Assembly (NCBI RefSeq): GCF_030269925.1
Contig: NC_085128.1
Coordinates: forward strand, 10,976,501 to 11,040,500
Origin: Bombyx mori
Lineage: Eukaryota; Arthropoda; Insecta; Lepidoptera; Bombycidae
DNA: 64,000 nucleotides
Reading direction: 5' to 3'
Shown here: one piece after another, positions 22,401 through 28,260 of the stretch
How the letters are laid out: each line of letters opens with the position of its first letter
How positions within the stretch are numbered: position 1 is the first letter of the stretch
Translations under genes and position numbers: made by a program
Notes under the pieces: generated by a model
What the model saw: the letters and a program-made list of their open reading frames with translations, nothing else
The model's database searches: none
What the model was told of the DNA's origin: nothing

Positions 22401-25077
22401 ATCCTCCCGATCCACTAACGGTGCTTTTAGGTACTTCAAGCACCGGTCACCGTTCTCGTCGAACCCGTCGCTTGCGACGAAGGGCTCGGCGAGTAAATGA
22501 ACCCACAGACATAGCCTACTGAGTTTCTCGCCGGATCTTCTCAGTGGTCGCGTTTCCGATCCGGTGGTAGATTCTGCGAAGCACGGCTCTTGGTAGGGTT
22601 CGTGTTAGCAACGTCGTCAGGTTTGAGCCCCGTGAGCTCACCTACTAGTTAAGATTACGCTGATATAGCCTCTCAAGGATCTCAGCTAGGTTGGAAAAAA
22701 CAAGCCTTGATTCCGTGTTGAAGATTTATCTTTTGTTAATATTACATGAAGAAATATTGTACAAATTTTCAATTCAAAAATCATATTAATTTCTTAAAAT
22801 AGAGATTTTTAATATTTTATTTGTATTGAAAGAATTTTTTAAAGACGAATGATTGTTACTCGTTTGGTCGATAAATTCCCCCATTCAAAACATTGAACAG
22901 CACGATTTGACGACTAGTTTGAAAAAGCATGTTTGATATCGTTGTCATTGTGATAACAAATCGTTTTCATCGCACAAGAAACTCACCGGTGCTCTCATCG
23001 CGTAACATGTGGACGATTGGTTGCAGGGCAAAGTCCCAATCGAAGGGGGGTAGCTGGTTAAGCCAACTATTCGGCCGAGACGAGAGTCCGCAAACTAACG
23101 CTCAGGAAACTGAGACAGTACCGCGCACCATTAGGTGAGATTGGATCTATGTGCTGCGACCATTACCCCCCTTACCCTTTACACGCACGGTCTCATTCAA
23201 GACGGGCTTTTGCTTGGGTTTATAGTATTATAGAGGACGGTGGTAGTATACAGGGTGGTTTATTTTATTTTAAATTATGTTTAGTTTATGCTTTTTTGAA
23301 GTGAAACTTCTAATGCGACTTCCAACAAGGTTGCGTTAAAGGCTTAACGCTACCATACTAGAAGAGATAGGGCGAGAGCGTAAGCAACAAGTAGCGTCCA
23401 ATATTTTAATGAAGTATTTAAAAAAATATATATTTATTCTTCAATCTATAATTTAAAAAATAAATAAAATTGGAGATGTCGCATCTCTTATACACAGCAT
23501 TCCCTATTACAAGAGCAATCTGATATAAGAATGAAAAATGATACACATCTAAAAAGAAGTTTCACTTCATTCATGTGCACGCGCACCCTTTTTTTTTTGC
23601 ATTGGACGCGGTTTTGGCTTTTTATTTCCGATTTAACGGTCGTGCCTGCCGCGCGTTTCAATGTTTGTAACGCTTATCAATAGTCAATTCTAAACGGAAG
23701 ATTGACTGACGTTGTGTTATACGATCCCCAAAGTATTCCTACTAAAACTGAAAACTTTAAGGCTGAGAGGAAACCATTGGATTATTCGCATTTTGTGTTG
23801 CGACAATTGGACGTAACTTTTTTTTTTGCCTACCCGCTGCTAGTGATGGAGCTATACTAGATTCACCGAATAAGTAGGAGAGCTCACGGGGCTCAGCCTG
23901 AGAGACTTGTCCAACATAATTCCATATTACAACGCCAGTTACTTTACCGTTTAGACCAGGGGTTCCCTAACTTATTTTGTCTACTGTCCACTTTGAGAAT
24001 AATTTTTTTTTAGTGGCCTCAATTTTTTATCTACTTAAAAACCACTATAGCGAGAGCTCAGTCGGTGTCAAAGAGTCATCCTAGATGAAATTACAAATCG
24101 CCTCCCAAGCCTCTACTCAACGCCCCCATTTTTTTCTGGGTTTCTTACCGCCCCCTTTAGACCTGCGCGCCCACAAGGGGCCCACGTTATCATCCACTTT
24201 GGGAAACGCTGGTTTAGACGCTGAATAGTTCTTTATTGAAGTTGTCACACTTTATTTTTGTATATGAATACGTTCATTCGCGGGTGCACTGATCGCAAAC
24301 GATTAACTTAATAAAATCGCATCTCACACGGTTAGGTATAACCAACTTGCCTATTTCTGCCGCGAAGAGATAGCGCGTTCCCGTATGACGCGAGGGATGG
24401 ATTTTATACTATACAGATGACATTTATAGCTCACCTCTCAAGGAAAATTATCTTTGTGTCGATCGGTCCTTAATTTACTGTTACACAAACGTAATTCTCA
24501 AATAAGGGATTGAGTAACAATCATTCATAAAAAAGATGTGTGGTGTCGTGGGACGCCGGATAAGAACGAAGTTCCTTATTATAAAAATATTAATTTTAAG
24601 TTCTATTCGAGGTATAAAAAAAATAAAACTGGAGGTTTCGCAACAACCGATGGTCATTCGGTAACTTGCGAACTTATTGTGGTACACTTCATTCACGGTT
24701 GTTTGCATAAGAGTTAGTGTATTGCGTAAACGAACGCTCTGAGATCGTGGTCAATGAATGATAAAAAAATATGCCATTTTTTGTACGTTATTACAAAGTT
24801 AAGTCGTACACTGTGTGTATTACTAATAAAAATCTTACGTTACGGACGTTTTTTCCCGGTTAGGGTACCCCTCCGCATCGTCACATAAGGAACTTCGTTC
24901 TAAAAATGTTTTTGTATAATAATTAATTCGTTTAGGTGTGATGTCAGATTCGTTTATATCGTAATTAAAATTTGCAGCTATAACGGTCGCGCCACAGCCG
25001 CCTCTCCAGCGACCGGCTCGAAGGCCGCCCACAACAAGGAACTGAGGAACCTTCTCGAAGAGTTCTGCGTGTTATAA
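1315..25077 (+). CDS. Ogdh: 2-oxoglutarate dehydrogenase E1 component, mitochondrial (18 exons, 5' partial)
   Basis: This is the thiamine-diphosphate E1 subunit of the 2-oxoglutarate dehydrogenase complex. It decarboxylates 2-oxoglutarate and passes the succinyl group to the E2 lipoyl arm in the mitochondrial matrix (TCA cycle). Eighteen exons join in phase (1315-1417, 3288-3366, 4364-4540, 8526-8674, 11211-11296, 11775-11954, 13083-13263, 14613-14831, 15677-15870, 16576-16829, 18174-18286, 18665-18852, 19542-19635, 20162-20354, 21269-21406, 22068-22232, 23027-23134, 24978-25077), giving 906 codons plus stop, or 870 without the 36-codon exon 23027-23134. Family landmarks run in order: [51 protein letters not shown] then [12 protein letters not shown] (cofactor and Mg site), [47 protein letters not shown] and [10 protein letters not shown]. 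The presequence and about 150 N-terminal residues are outside the window. Animal E1 is about 1,020 residues, so the rest is full length. The insect orthologue in Drosophila is Nc73EF. Confidence 0.98.
1418..3287. other. Ogdh intron; no repeat or second exon recognised
   Basis: AT-rich intron of 1,870 bp. I searched it for an alternative version of the [12 protein letters not shown] exon because vertebrates have one; nothing convincing was found. Confidence 0.6.
3288..3366 (+). CDS. Ogdh: Ogdh exon: [18 protein letters not shown]
   Basis: It enters in phase 1 after TTCTAG, so the split codon gives D, and reads [18 protein letters not shown] then EKEKALPLR. It leaves in phase 2 at GTGAGT. The acidic DEADMD stretch matches the ESDLD region of mammalian E1. 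Confidence 0.95.
3634..3764. repeat. 67-bp tandem duplication
   Basis: A 67-bp unit beginning TAATCATGTAAAATGTTGAA starts at 3634 and again at 3701, with only a few differences (for example GATCATGCAATGATC against GACCATGCAATAATC). It lies inside an Ogdh intron. Confidence 0.9.
4364..4540 (+). CDS. Ogdh: Ogdh exon: [21 protein letters not shown] region
   Basis: The exon runs from TATGTAG to GTAAGC, phase 2 to phase 2. It encodes the conserved [19 protein letters not shown] helix region and [11 protein letters not shown], which lead into the cofactor domain. A Bm1 SINE begins 82 bp after the donor. Confidence 0.97.
4622..4883 (-). mobile_element. Bm1 SINE
   Basis: A T-run followed by TATTGCTTAGATGGGTGG marks the 3' end of a Bm1 copy on the - strand. 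The body motifs CTGCCCCACCCTTCAAACCG and AGGCAGGGTGGTG follow. A short internal duplication of the CACCTGGTGTTA region is present. Confidence 0.9.
4884..5927. other. Ogdh intron sequence, nothing recognised
   Basis: AT-rich, with stops in all frames and no repeat that I can match elsewhere in the window. Confidence 0.5.
5928..6036 (-). mobile_element. Bm1 SINE, 3' fragment
   Basis: Poly-T and TTGCTTAGATGGTTGGACGA through GCGCCACCCACCTTG, then unrelated sequence. It is truncated on the 5' side of the element. Confidence 0.85.
6731..6807 (+). mobile_element. Jockey-like LINE, 3' tail only
   Basis: CCATGAGCGACGTTAACCAC, CCATCAGGTGGGTCGTATGC and an A-rich end match the tails at 7930-8026 and 51620-51730. 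No coding part remains. Confidence 0.8.
7672..8026 (+). pseudogene. Jockey-like LINE: reverse transcriptase C-terminal fragment plus 3' tail
   Basis: An open frame ending at 7966 reads [20 protein letters not shown] and then [27 protein letters not shown] and [20 protein letters not shown]. This is the characteristic end of a Jockey-clade polymerase. Stop, GGTGGGCCGTATGCTCGTCT and a poly-A run (8014-8026) follow. The frame continues upstream to 7496, but that part shows no polymerase similarity. The element is heavily 5' truncated. Confidence 0.85.
8094..8436 (-). mobile_element. BMC1/Jockey-type LINE 3' end
   Basis: A T-run and CTTAGCTGATAGCCTTGAGA begin the reverse complement of the BMC1-like tail. 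CCACCGGATTGGAAACGCGA and GGATCAGGAGGATCCG follow. It ends about 90 bp before the Ogdh acceptor at 8525. Confidence 0.85.
8526..8674 (+). CDS. Ogdh: Ogdh exon: [16 protein letters not shown] ... MGMPHRG
   Basis: The exon runs from TTTGCAG to GTGAGT. It encodes [19 protein letters not shown] and the start of the MGMPHRGRLN thiamine-enzyme motif, completed in the next exon. The intron upstream is about 4 kb and ends with a BMC1 LINE tail some 90 bp before this acceptor. Another repeat tail starts 28 bp after the donor. Confidence 0.98.
8702..8797 (+). repeat. Interspersed repeat tail (copy also at 17186-17279)
   Basis: Shared blocks are GCCTTTG(T/C)TCGCCC, AAAGGCCTC(C/T)GGGCCACCAG and a terminal A-run. 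It looks like the 3' tail of a retrotransposed element whose family I cannot name. It starts 28 bp after an Ogdh donor. Confidence 0.7.
8919..9173 (+). mobile_element. Bm1 SINE
   Basis: TTACTGGTGGTAGGACCTCT through GTGGGCTGTGAGCTCGTCCA and a 13-A tail. The tRNA-like head is missing. Confidence 0.9.
9174..10290. other. Ogdh intron sequence, nothing recognised
   Basis: AT-rich, no repeat match and no exon-like frame. Confidence 0.5.
10291..11163. mobile_element. GC-rich foldback DNA element interrupted by a Bm1
   Basis: The outer ends are 20-bp inverted repeats with one mismatch (TAAGAGCGGGGGC... at 10291 and ...GCCCCCGCCCTTA ending at 11163). Inside, 10648-10736 and 10866-10954 are exact reverse complements over 89 bp with a 129-bp spacer. 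Further direct repeats pair 10598-10646 with 10976-11025 and 10737-10790 with 11069-11122. The 10-bp palindrome GCGGCGCCGC recurs. A Bm1 (10311-10556) sits right after the left end. No transposase is present. The family is uncertain; the TAA-like flanks would fit a PIF/Harbinger-type element. Confidence 0.85.
10311..10556 (+). mobile_element. Bm1 SINE nested in the foldback element
   Basis: ACTGGTGGTAGGACCTCTTG to GCTCGTCCAACCATCTAAGC and an A-tail, inserted directly inside the left terminal repeat of the 10291-11163 element, so it is younger than that element. Confidence 0.92.
11211..11296 (+). CDS. Ogdh: Ogdh exon: [20 protein letters not shown]
   Basis: The exon lies between TTTGCAG and GTATGT and ends at phase 0. 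It encodes [15 protein letters not shown] then [13 protein letters not shown]. Its acceptor lies only 47 bp downstream of the GC-rich foldback element ending at 11163. Confidence 0.97.
11775..11954 (+). CDS. Ogdh: Ogdh exon: [10 protein letters not shown] ... [16 protein letters not shown]
   Basis: Exactly 60 codons in phase 0, from TTTAG. It carries [37 protein letters not shown] and the end [10 protein letters not shown]. The donor is GTCGGA, a poor match to the GTAAGT consensus, but the next exon starts VMSILLHG exactly where the family requires. Confidence 0.95.
12081..12247 (+). mobile_element. Bm1 SINE, tRNA-like head only
   Basis: CGTGGTTTAAAGGATAAG, a B-box-like GTTCGAATTCC and GGCGGGTACCAATTTTTC through GGAATAACATCGTGTAATAA. 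The rest of the element is absent. It is derived from a tRNA gene but is not one. Confidence 0.85.
12606..12936 (-). mobile_element. Bm1 SINE with full 5' head
   Basis: The reverse strand shows the complete head (GTGGCCTAACGGATAAGACG, GGTGGAGGGTACCAATTTTT) joined to the common body (CTGGTGGTAGGACCCCTTGT). The poly-A end is truncated. It is inverted relative to the head at 12081-12247 in the same intron. Confidence 0.9.
13083..13263 (+). CDS. Ogdh: Ogdh exon: cofactor and Mg site [10 protein letters not shown] ... NNQ
   Basis: The exon runs from TGTCCAG to GTTCGT. It holds the diphosphate and Mg motif GDAAFAGQG (window residues 266-274) and the paired asparagines of [11 protein letters not shown] (residues 299-300), the classic GD-to-NN layout of thiamine enzymes. 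It ends SSAYCT; the split codon gives D of the next exon. Confidence 0.98.
13297..13931. mobile_element. Inverted-repeat DNA element split by a BMC1 insertion
   Basis: The left end TTAAGCTGCTTTCAGACTAC followed by GCTATACTATAG (13300-13331) matches the reverse complement of 13893-13930 (TAAAGCCGCTTTCGACTACG, CTATAATATAATAG) with one 1-base gap. The LINE tail 13335-13761 lies inside. It has the look of a short non-autonomous DNA element. Confidence 0.75.
13335..13761 (-). mobile_element. BMC1/Jockey-type LINE 3' end
   Basis: Reverse complement of the 22285-22700 and 45615-46068 copies: TGATAGCCTTGAGAGGCTAT, CTACCACCGGATCGGAAACG, ending TCATGCCGCTTTATCG. Where other copies read CAAGCGACGGGTTCGACGAG, this one has a perfect 14-bp hairpin (CACCGGTCATCGTT / AACGATGACCGGTG, 13573-13607). 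Confidence 0.88.
13932..14612. other. Ogdh intron sequence, nothing recognised
   Basis: AT-rich. No repeat match beyond the end of the element described at 13297-13931. Confidence 0.5.
14613..14831 (+). CDS. Ogdh: Ogdh exon: [21 protein letters not shown] ... QPLMYQKIR
   Basis: The exon starts after GTTACAG with [13 protein letters not shown] and contains [20 protein letters not shown]. It ends KTKP plus one base. The only join that restores the family reading ([11 protein letters not shown]) uses GCGAGT as donor, so this is a GC-AG intron. Confidence 0.97.
14832..14837 (+). promoter_or_regulatory. GC-AG intron donor (GCGAGT)
   Basis: Only this cut, paired with the acceptor at 15676, restores [11 protein letters not shown] in frame. 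The nearest GT (14836) would shift the frame. Bases -4 to -1 (CCAG) and +3 to +6 (GAGT) are good consensus, as is usual for GC donors. Confidence 0.9.
15264..15652. repeat. 389-bp interspersed repeat, copy 1
   Basis: It starts GTGTGGCACTCGGGAAATGC and ends GATAAAAGCTATGCAATAGC. Copy 2 (33883-34272) has nearly the same length and is roughly 90% alike by eye, including GGCGGAGTG and CGTTACGGAATT. Near each end sits AGCTATTGCATAGC or its inverse. The family is not recognised. Confidence 0.85.
15677..15870 (+). CDS. Ogdh: Ogdh exon: [15 protein letters not shown] ... [14 protein letters not shown]
   Basis: It begins in phase 1 after TTTGTAG and ends at phase 0 before GTTAGT. It encodes the linker between the two thiamine-fold halves, including [20 protein letters not shown] 389-bp interspersed repeat ends only about 24 bp before this acceptor. 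Confidence 0.97.
15921..16163 (-). mobile_element. Bm1 SINE
   Basis: TTTTTTATTGCATAGACGGG through CCCCACCCTTTAAACCGAAA to GTCCTACCACTAGTAA. Confidence 0.9.
16173..16315. mobile_element. 143-bp foldback MITE
   Basis: GTATATCGACGGGAGAAAGC followed by AGAAATATCGTAACTTG at the left equals, with few changes, the reverse complement of the right end (GTATATCTGCGGAAGAAAGC, AGAAATGTCGTAACTTG). The arms are about 37 bp with a short centre and no coding capacity. Confidence 0.85.
16388..16530 (-). mobile_element. Bm1 SINE, 3' fragment
   Basis: A T-run, TTAGATGGGTAGATGAGCTC, TGGAGCCCATAGACATCTAT and GAACTCAGTATAGTTA. It ends about 45 bp before the acceptor of the 16576 exon. Confidence 0.85.
16576..16829 (+). 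CDS. Ogdh: Ogdh exon: second thiamine-fold half, [19 protein letters not shown]
   Basis: The exon runs from TTTGTCAG to GTACCT, phase 0 to 2. It encodes [35 protein letters not shown] and [15 protein letters not shown]. Translation past the donor runs straight into LINE-derived sequence ([11 protein letters not shown]), which confirms that the exon stops at 16829. Confidence 0.97.
16865..17185 (+). mobile_element. BMC1-like LINE 3' end carrying a nested Bm1
   Basis: It begins with the coding remnant [11 protein letters not shown] and continues CCGCTGAGTTTCTCGCCGGA. It is then broken by Bm1 (16991-17108) and resumes CTCAACGGGTCGCGATTCCG and ATCCGGTAGTAGATTC. The join between the two halves matches the intact order in the copy at 45615-46068. 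Confidence 0.82.
16991..17108 (-). mobile_element. Bm1 SINE 3' fragment nested in BMC1-like LINE
   Basis: Poly-T, TAGTTTAGGTGGATGGACGA to CACCTTGAGATATAAGTTCT, lying between GCCGGATC and TTCTCAACGGGTCGC of the host LINE. Confidence 0.88.
17186..17279 (+). repeat. Interspersed repeat tail (copy also at 8702-8797)
   Basis: GGCTGTGCCTTTGCTCGCCC, AAAGGCCTCTGGGCCACCAG, then CATAAAAAAAA. Same unnamed family as the copy at 8702. Confidence 0.7.
17280..18173. other. Ogdh intron sequence; short TCATC-rich run
   Basis: AT-rich. A simple TCATCTCATCTCATTTC run lies at about 17948-17985. Nothing else is recognised. Confidence 0.5.
18174..18286 (+). CDS. Ogdh: Ogdh exon: [14 protein letters not shown] ... 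NSSLSEYG
   Basis: The acceptor is TTGACAG and the donor GTAAGG. It encodes [20 protein letters not shown] and then [17 protein letters not shown], the conserved stretch after the FSHR motif. Confidence 0.97.
18665..18852 (+). CDS. Ogdh: Ogdh exon: [20 protein letters not shown] ... PHGMEGM
   Basis: The exon runs from TATTCAG to GTATGT and ends at phase 0. It contains [37 protein letters not shown] and PHGMEGM, all strongly conserved in E1. Confidence 0.98.
18984..19273 (+). mobile_element. Non-autonomous Helitron, family A
   Basis: The 5' end is TCTATATATATAAAAATAAA and the 3' end GTCTGCCGGGTCAGCTAG. It is flanked by A and T as expected for Helitron insertion. Copies lie at 49817-50102 and, inverted, at 36628-36868. 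No Rep/helicase coding sequence is present. Confidence 0.85.
19542..19635 (+). CDS. Ogdh: Ogdh exon: [20 protein letters not shown]
   Basis: The acceptor is TTCACCAG and the donor GTACAG. It encodes [20 protein letters not shown] and [10 protein letters not shown], and leaves in phase 1. Confidence 0.97.
19757..19911. mobile_element. Possible small inverted-repeat element
   Basis: GCAATTTGGTATAAGCGACA near the left resembles the inverse of the right end (CGCTATTTGGTTAAAGC). A solo match lies at 11349 (GCTATTTGGTTTAAGTGACA). The arms are imperfect. Confidence 0.45.
20162..20354 (+). CDS. Ogdh: Ogdh exon: [20 protein letters not shown] ... [10 protein letters not shown]
   Basis: The exon runs from CAACAG to GTAATA. 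It encodes [32 protein letters not shown] and [19 protein letters not shown] Helitron fragment starts 38 bp after the donor. Confidence 0.97.
20393..20597 (-). mobile_element. Non-autonomous Helitron (CTAG ... TAGTGA type)
   Basis: It reads CTAGCGACCCGCCCTCGCTT on the + strand and ends GCGACTTTGTTTTATACTAT and GTAGTGA. The - strand therefore begins TCACTACATAGTATAAAACA and ends CTAG. It starts 38 bp after an Ogdh donor. Confidence 0.8.
20670..20905 (-). mobile_element. Bm1 SINE, diverged
   Basis: TTTTTTATTGCCTAAATAGG, GCTTCACCCTTCAAACAGAA and CCTTACCACCAGTAG. Many substitutions and short gaps mark an old copy. Confidence 0.8.
21269..21406 (+). CDS. Ogdh: Ogdh exon: [20 protein letters not shown]
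   Basis: The exon runs from CATACAG to GTACGC, phase 2 to 2. It encodes [20 protein letters not shown] and [20 protein letters not shown], the start of the transketolase C-terminal-like domain. Confidence 0.97.
   Translation, partial: SDPRRRSSLREPSECTQTRILFRTRLLRSTQTETRQGTRKGHCYC
21771..22013. repeat. 27-bp minisatellite, nine units
   Basis: The unit TTGACAGATAATGAGTATAG plus TTGATGG repeats from 21771, with unit starts every 27 bp and the last at 21987. Variants differ at a few positions. The unit length is a multiple of three, so a meaningless open frame appears on the - strand. It ends 54 bp before an exon acceptor. Confidence 0.97.
22068..22232 (+). CDS. Ogdh: Ogdh exon: [13 protein letters not shown] ... 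[15 protein letters not shown]
   Basis: The acceptor TTTGTAG lies 54 bp after a 27-bp minisatellite. It encodes [40 protein letters not shown] and LQNQKQI. It ends in phase 2 at ATTAG before GTGAGA. Confidence 0.97.
   Translation, partial: TRADLSVPVRPGEGRDREVPERSARVEPGGAQEHGLVELHRAALPHPPAEPEAD
22285..22700 (+). mobile_element. BMC1/Jockey-type LINE 3' end with coding remnant
   Basis: It starts in a polymerase C-terminal remnant ([20 protein letters not shown], then [20 protein letters not shown]). The conserved 3' tail CTGAGTTTCTCGCCGGATCT, GAGCCCCGTGAGCTCACCTA and a short A-run follow. It lies in the intron between the 22232 donor and the candidate cassette exon. Confidence 0.9.
23027..23134 (+). 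CDS. Ogdh: Ogdh candidate cassette exon (36 codons, symmetrical phase 2)
   Basis: 108 bp between TTGCAG and GTGAGA, entering and leaving in phase 2, so it can be skipped without shifting frame. It encodes [20 protein letters not shown] followed by a polar tail ([15 protein letters not shown]). Human E1 has no comparable insertion at this C-terminal site, although it has SRAK just before YAGRD. The last 5 bases and donor (ATTAG, GTGAGA) are the same as those of the preceding exon. I infer alternative splicing; it could also be constitutive in moths. Confidence 0.75.
23298..23568. mobile_element. MITE with GAAGTGAAACTTCT termini
   Basis: GAAGTGAAACTTCT at 23298 and its exact inverse AGAAGTTTCACTTC at 23555-23568 bound about 270 bp of AT-rich non-coding DNA. 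It lies in the last Ogdh intron. Confidence 0.7.
23823..23935 (-). mobile_element. BMC1-like LINE tail, degraded
   Basis: A T-run, then an AGCTATACTAGATTCACCG variant and GTAGGAGAGCTCACGGGGCT correspond to the tail motif GAGCCCCGTGAGCTCACCTA. It is strongly diverged. Confidence 0.6.
23957..24211. mobile_element. hAT-type non-autonomous element with 8-bp target duplication
   Basis: The 255-bp element begins CAGGGGTTCCC and ends GGGAAACGCTG. It is flanked on both sides by the identical octamer GTTTAGAC (23949-23956 and 24212-24219). The 8-bp duplication and CAGNG-type ends are typical of hAT elements. Confidence 0.92.
24564..24900 (+). mobile_element. Inverted-repeat element, copy 1 (GAACGAAGTTCCTTAT ends)
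   Basis: A 16-bp end GAACGAAGTTCCTTAT at 24564 has an exact inverse at 24885-24900. A related copy in the opposite orientation lies at 56866-57178. Both copies keep an antiparallel open frame encoding [10 protein letters not shown] and [19 protein letters not shown], although it may be incidental. It ends 77 bp before the last Ogdh exon. Confidence 0.75.
24978..25077 (+). CDS. Ogdh: Ogdh last coding exon and stop
   Basis: The acceptor is TTTGCAG. It encodes [20 protein letters not shown], then [12 protein letters not shown] and TAA. This corresponds to the human YAGRDPAAAPATG C-terminal end. It joins in frame both to 23134 and directly to 22232. Confidence 0.97.
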
Positions 25078-26939
25078 GCCTTCGCGTATCCCATCAAGAA
25101 ATAGCCCGGACCCCTAACACTGACGACGAACTCGCTAGTAACTCGCGGTACAACTTAGACGTAAATTATATTTATTAGGGAGCTTGCCGTTATTTGCGAG
25201 ATCAAATCGAAATAGTCAACAATAGTAGCGTTATAGTTGAGCATATCTGCCATAAACACTTAAACAAAAGTGTTATAATTATATCGAAACGAAAAAGAAA
25301 AAAAAAAAACTATTGATCGTAATTTCGATTATCGAAAATTGTTTGATTTTCAATTATTTTTTTAATCCTTTTATTTCGTTACTGTCAGTATTTTGTTGTA
25401 ATTCTCTTCAAATTTAATTATCTAGGCTAGTTAGATAAAATTTCTTATTTATTTATTTAACAGTAGAAATTAGTACGTGACTCTTACGTAGTATTTAAAA
25501 ACGTTACCTATTTAATATTAATTGTTAATAAAAAGCAATATGTTTTAGTCTCACGTAGTCACTCCACTATGTTACGGCGTCGTTTCATGTTGTAAGAAAT
25601 TATTGATTTATAATAAATTATCGTACATACTTTTATTATTTAGTTATTTGTAAAAATAAAATGCGTTTCGCTTTTGCGCTATACATAATAATATACATAT
25701 TGTATTATTCGCGTTAACGGGTTTAAATTTTTTAAATGTTTTAACGTTTATAGTTGCTAGTCCGAACGTGAAAAATACGTCACCACTTAAAATAAATATA
25801 AAGTTATTAATTTTGTCTCATAAAAAAAAAATAAGTTGCTTTATAATCGTAGTTAATAAACCCCTAAAAATTATCTTTGAGATGTTATAGTAACAATATA
25901 ATTGGGCACTAGTTGTGATTCGGATCGCACCTTCTAGTTCATTAGTACTTCACACGTATGTAGTTTCGTAGCGTATGTGCACCACTAAAATTTAATTAAA
26001 AAAGAATCGATTTTAATTACCAAAAATAAGCTTAGGCATTTTTGGAGAGGCAAAAAAATATAGTGTAAACGTGCTGTATTTAGAATTTCAGAAATTTCTG
26101 CTTAAAATTATCGATACTACTAGTTTTCCGTATTGTTAATGTATAAAATGGGATATTAATCTAAATATCCAATACCATCCGTATTTGGGGGGAAATTGGA
26201 TATTTTATCGCCTTTTTTTTTTAAACAGCATTGCTACCGTCGCACATTCAAAACGAAATATAATTATTTTTGGTAATTGAAAAATAGTATGTATGTGTGG
26301 TGTATAGAGGTCGTTTTGTTTTGCAACCATCCGGCTTCTTAGCGGTTTGGTTCGCTTAAAGTTACCGTCGTTATGAACGACTCTTGTAAGGATTAACACC
26401 AACGTCCCGCTTTGTATAAATAAAATACGCATAATTTAATCCTCTTGAATGTCTTAAAGTTATATTTAAAGAAAAAGTGTATGAAGCATTCTTTCTGGTT
26501 CACGCGAGCGATTAAAAACATTTTTATGGTATTATTTTTGTTTTTAACACGTTTTCTACGGGAACACGTCGATCATTCAATGTCCCTTGTAAATTAAATA
26601 GGATATAAAAACCATAAAACGGTTTTTAATTAAATTCAATAATATTTCATTAAAATCGAGACTATTCGACGTGTAAATGACGATTTATAGTCCAGTTTTA
26701 GTCTCGGTCATATGAAAAATTATCGATGCCGTTGGCTTTGTTGTAAAACTTGGCGCACGTATTGAAGAGCCCTGTTTTACTGATAATTTAAATGTTTTCT
26801 ATGTTCCCGTATTATTGTTGCTCAGGTTGTGTGGTGATATGAATGATAAGAGTGTTTTGTTTGTGCATGAGGACTTGGGCCAATTTATTGCTATATAGTT
26901 CGTACTAGTTACTTTACAATAAACATAATATACAGCAAT
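25078..26939 (+). other. Probable Ogdh 3' untranslated region
   Basis: AT-rich sequence without introns or recognised repeats after the stop codon. AATAAA hexamers lie at 25655, 25855, 26419 and 26918. Its freedom from Bm1 and BMC1, unlike all surrounding DNA, fits transcribed 3' UTR. Several alternative ends are possible. Confidence 0.6.
26918..26923 (+). promoter_or_regulatory. Likely distal polyadenylation signal AATAAA
   Basis: AATAAA is followed after about 16 bases by a likely cleavage site near CAGCA (26933-26938) and then by a GT-rich stretch (TGTGTTTTTGTTTT). This is the best complete poly(A) context after the Ogdh stop codon. Confidence 0.5.
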
Positions 26940-28260
26940 GTGTTTTTGTTTTATTTGTCACTGTTCGACTCCCGTGCCCTCCTCTACTGTATGTCGATAT
27001 GGGAAACCTTACACACGTACCAATATAAATAGATTAATCTCGTGATTGTTCGATAGTGAAGAAAACTAAACGAGAAAAAGAAACATTCAGAGTTTTTAAG
27101 TCATGCTTAAAACCCGTTAGAGACTATAAAATGGAGAGGTTAATGGTCGTTAACCTTGTGCTGTTTTAAAATACAAAAAAAAACAGAAACGTCACGTAAA
27201 AGTGCGTGATTTAAGGCGACGAATTTACACAGCTGGTTGCCTACGTCTGCTAGATAAGGCTTGAACAAAGACACGAGACAGGAAAACGTACAAGAGATAA
27301 CGGGCCCGTCTTTTCTAATGAAAAGCGCAATAGATCAGGGCGGCCTTGACGGCGACGCGGTTGACGGCTCGCCGCACACTCTGAGCACTTTCAAGATTCT
27401 TATCTCTCGCTAGTCTCATTTCGGCTCACAAAGCGCTCTCGGCTCCCTATTTATAAACCGCTTGGCTAGCGATGAACGCGCACACGAAAAGGTGCGAAGA
27501 TTAAAGATCGTATCGGCTACGAGTGCGTTTTGCACGTCACGCGAACGACACTTCAAAGGCGGTTGTTTGAATAAACGCTGCGTATTGTAAGGCTATTCTT
27601 TTTTTTAACGATGTGCGCTGTATCTCGATGCGGGTTTCCCAGCTTGAAACTTAAGCTAAGCTAAGGGTTCTGTATATTGGAAATTTAATTAGAATTGATG
27701 TTTGAAAACTTATACTGAAACAGAAATTATGAAATTTGTGTTCGACCATAGTGTATTTTACTGTACTACTGCAATGCTTGAAAAGAAAACTATACAATAG
27801 TGATGGGGCCGCGATCTTATCACATTGGCTTGTCTATATCAAGAAATTGAATATTAAATTGGTTTAGACAAAAAACTTAAGTAGGATTTCTGACCTATTT
27901 ACCTATTTTGAAACGTTTTTCGAGAATTTTCTTTAGAAGCCACTGACTAGCTTATCAATCAAGGCTATTAGAAACTATAATGCAGTCTGGTAAGCTTAAC
28001 GAAACTTCCTTACAATACTTTTCTTTTAGGAAAAACTTGTGTGTTACGCGGTTTTCTGCGTGACCAGTTCAATGAATGTATTTCTGAATTACACATTTTA
28101 TGCATGAAACTTCTTGGAATATATTATAATACAATTCAGAGTTCGACCTTTTTTTTTTCAAAGTGGGAGGAGTCAATTCTCTTTTAAACGTCTAAGTAAT
28201 CATGTTCCTCTGATTACTCAATGTTAGGTTGATTATGAACTGGTCTATCTTATTTACATT
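26940..28260. other. Intergenic DNA after Ogdh; possible promoter-like CpG-richer patch
   Basis: Mostly AT-rich. The stretch 27330-27580 is richer in G, C and CpG and contains TATTTATAAA at 27449-27458, readable as a TATA box on either strand. No gene body could be attached to it. Confidence 0.35.

Noticed and set aside
24330..24440. Bm1-like stretch (CTTGCCTATTTCTGCCGCGA)
   Set aside because: Only one short block matches; too degraded to annotate with confidence.
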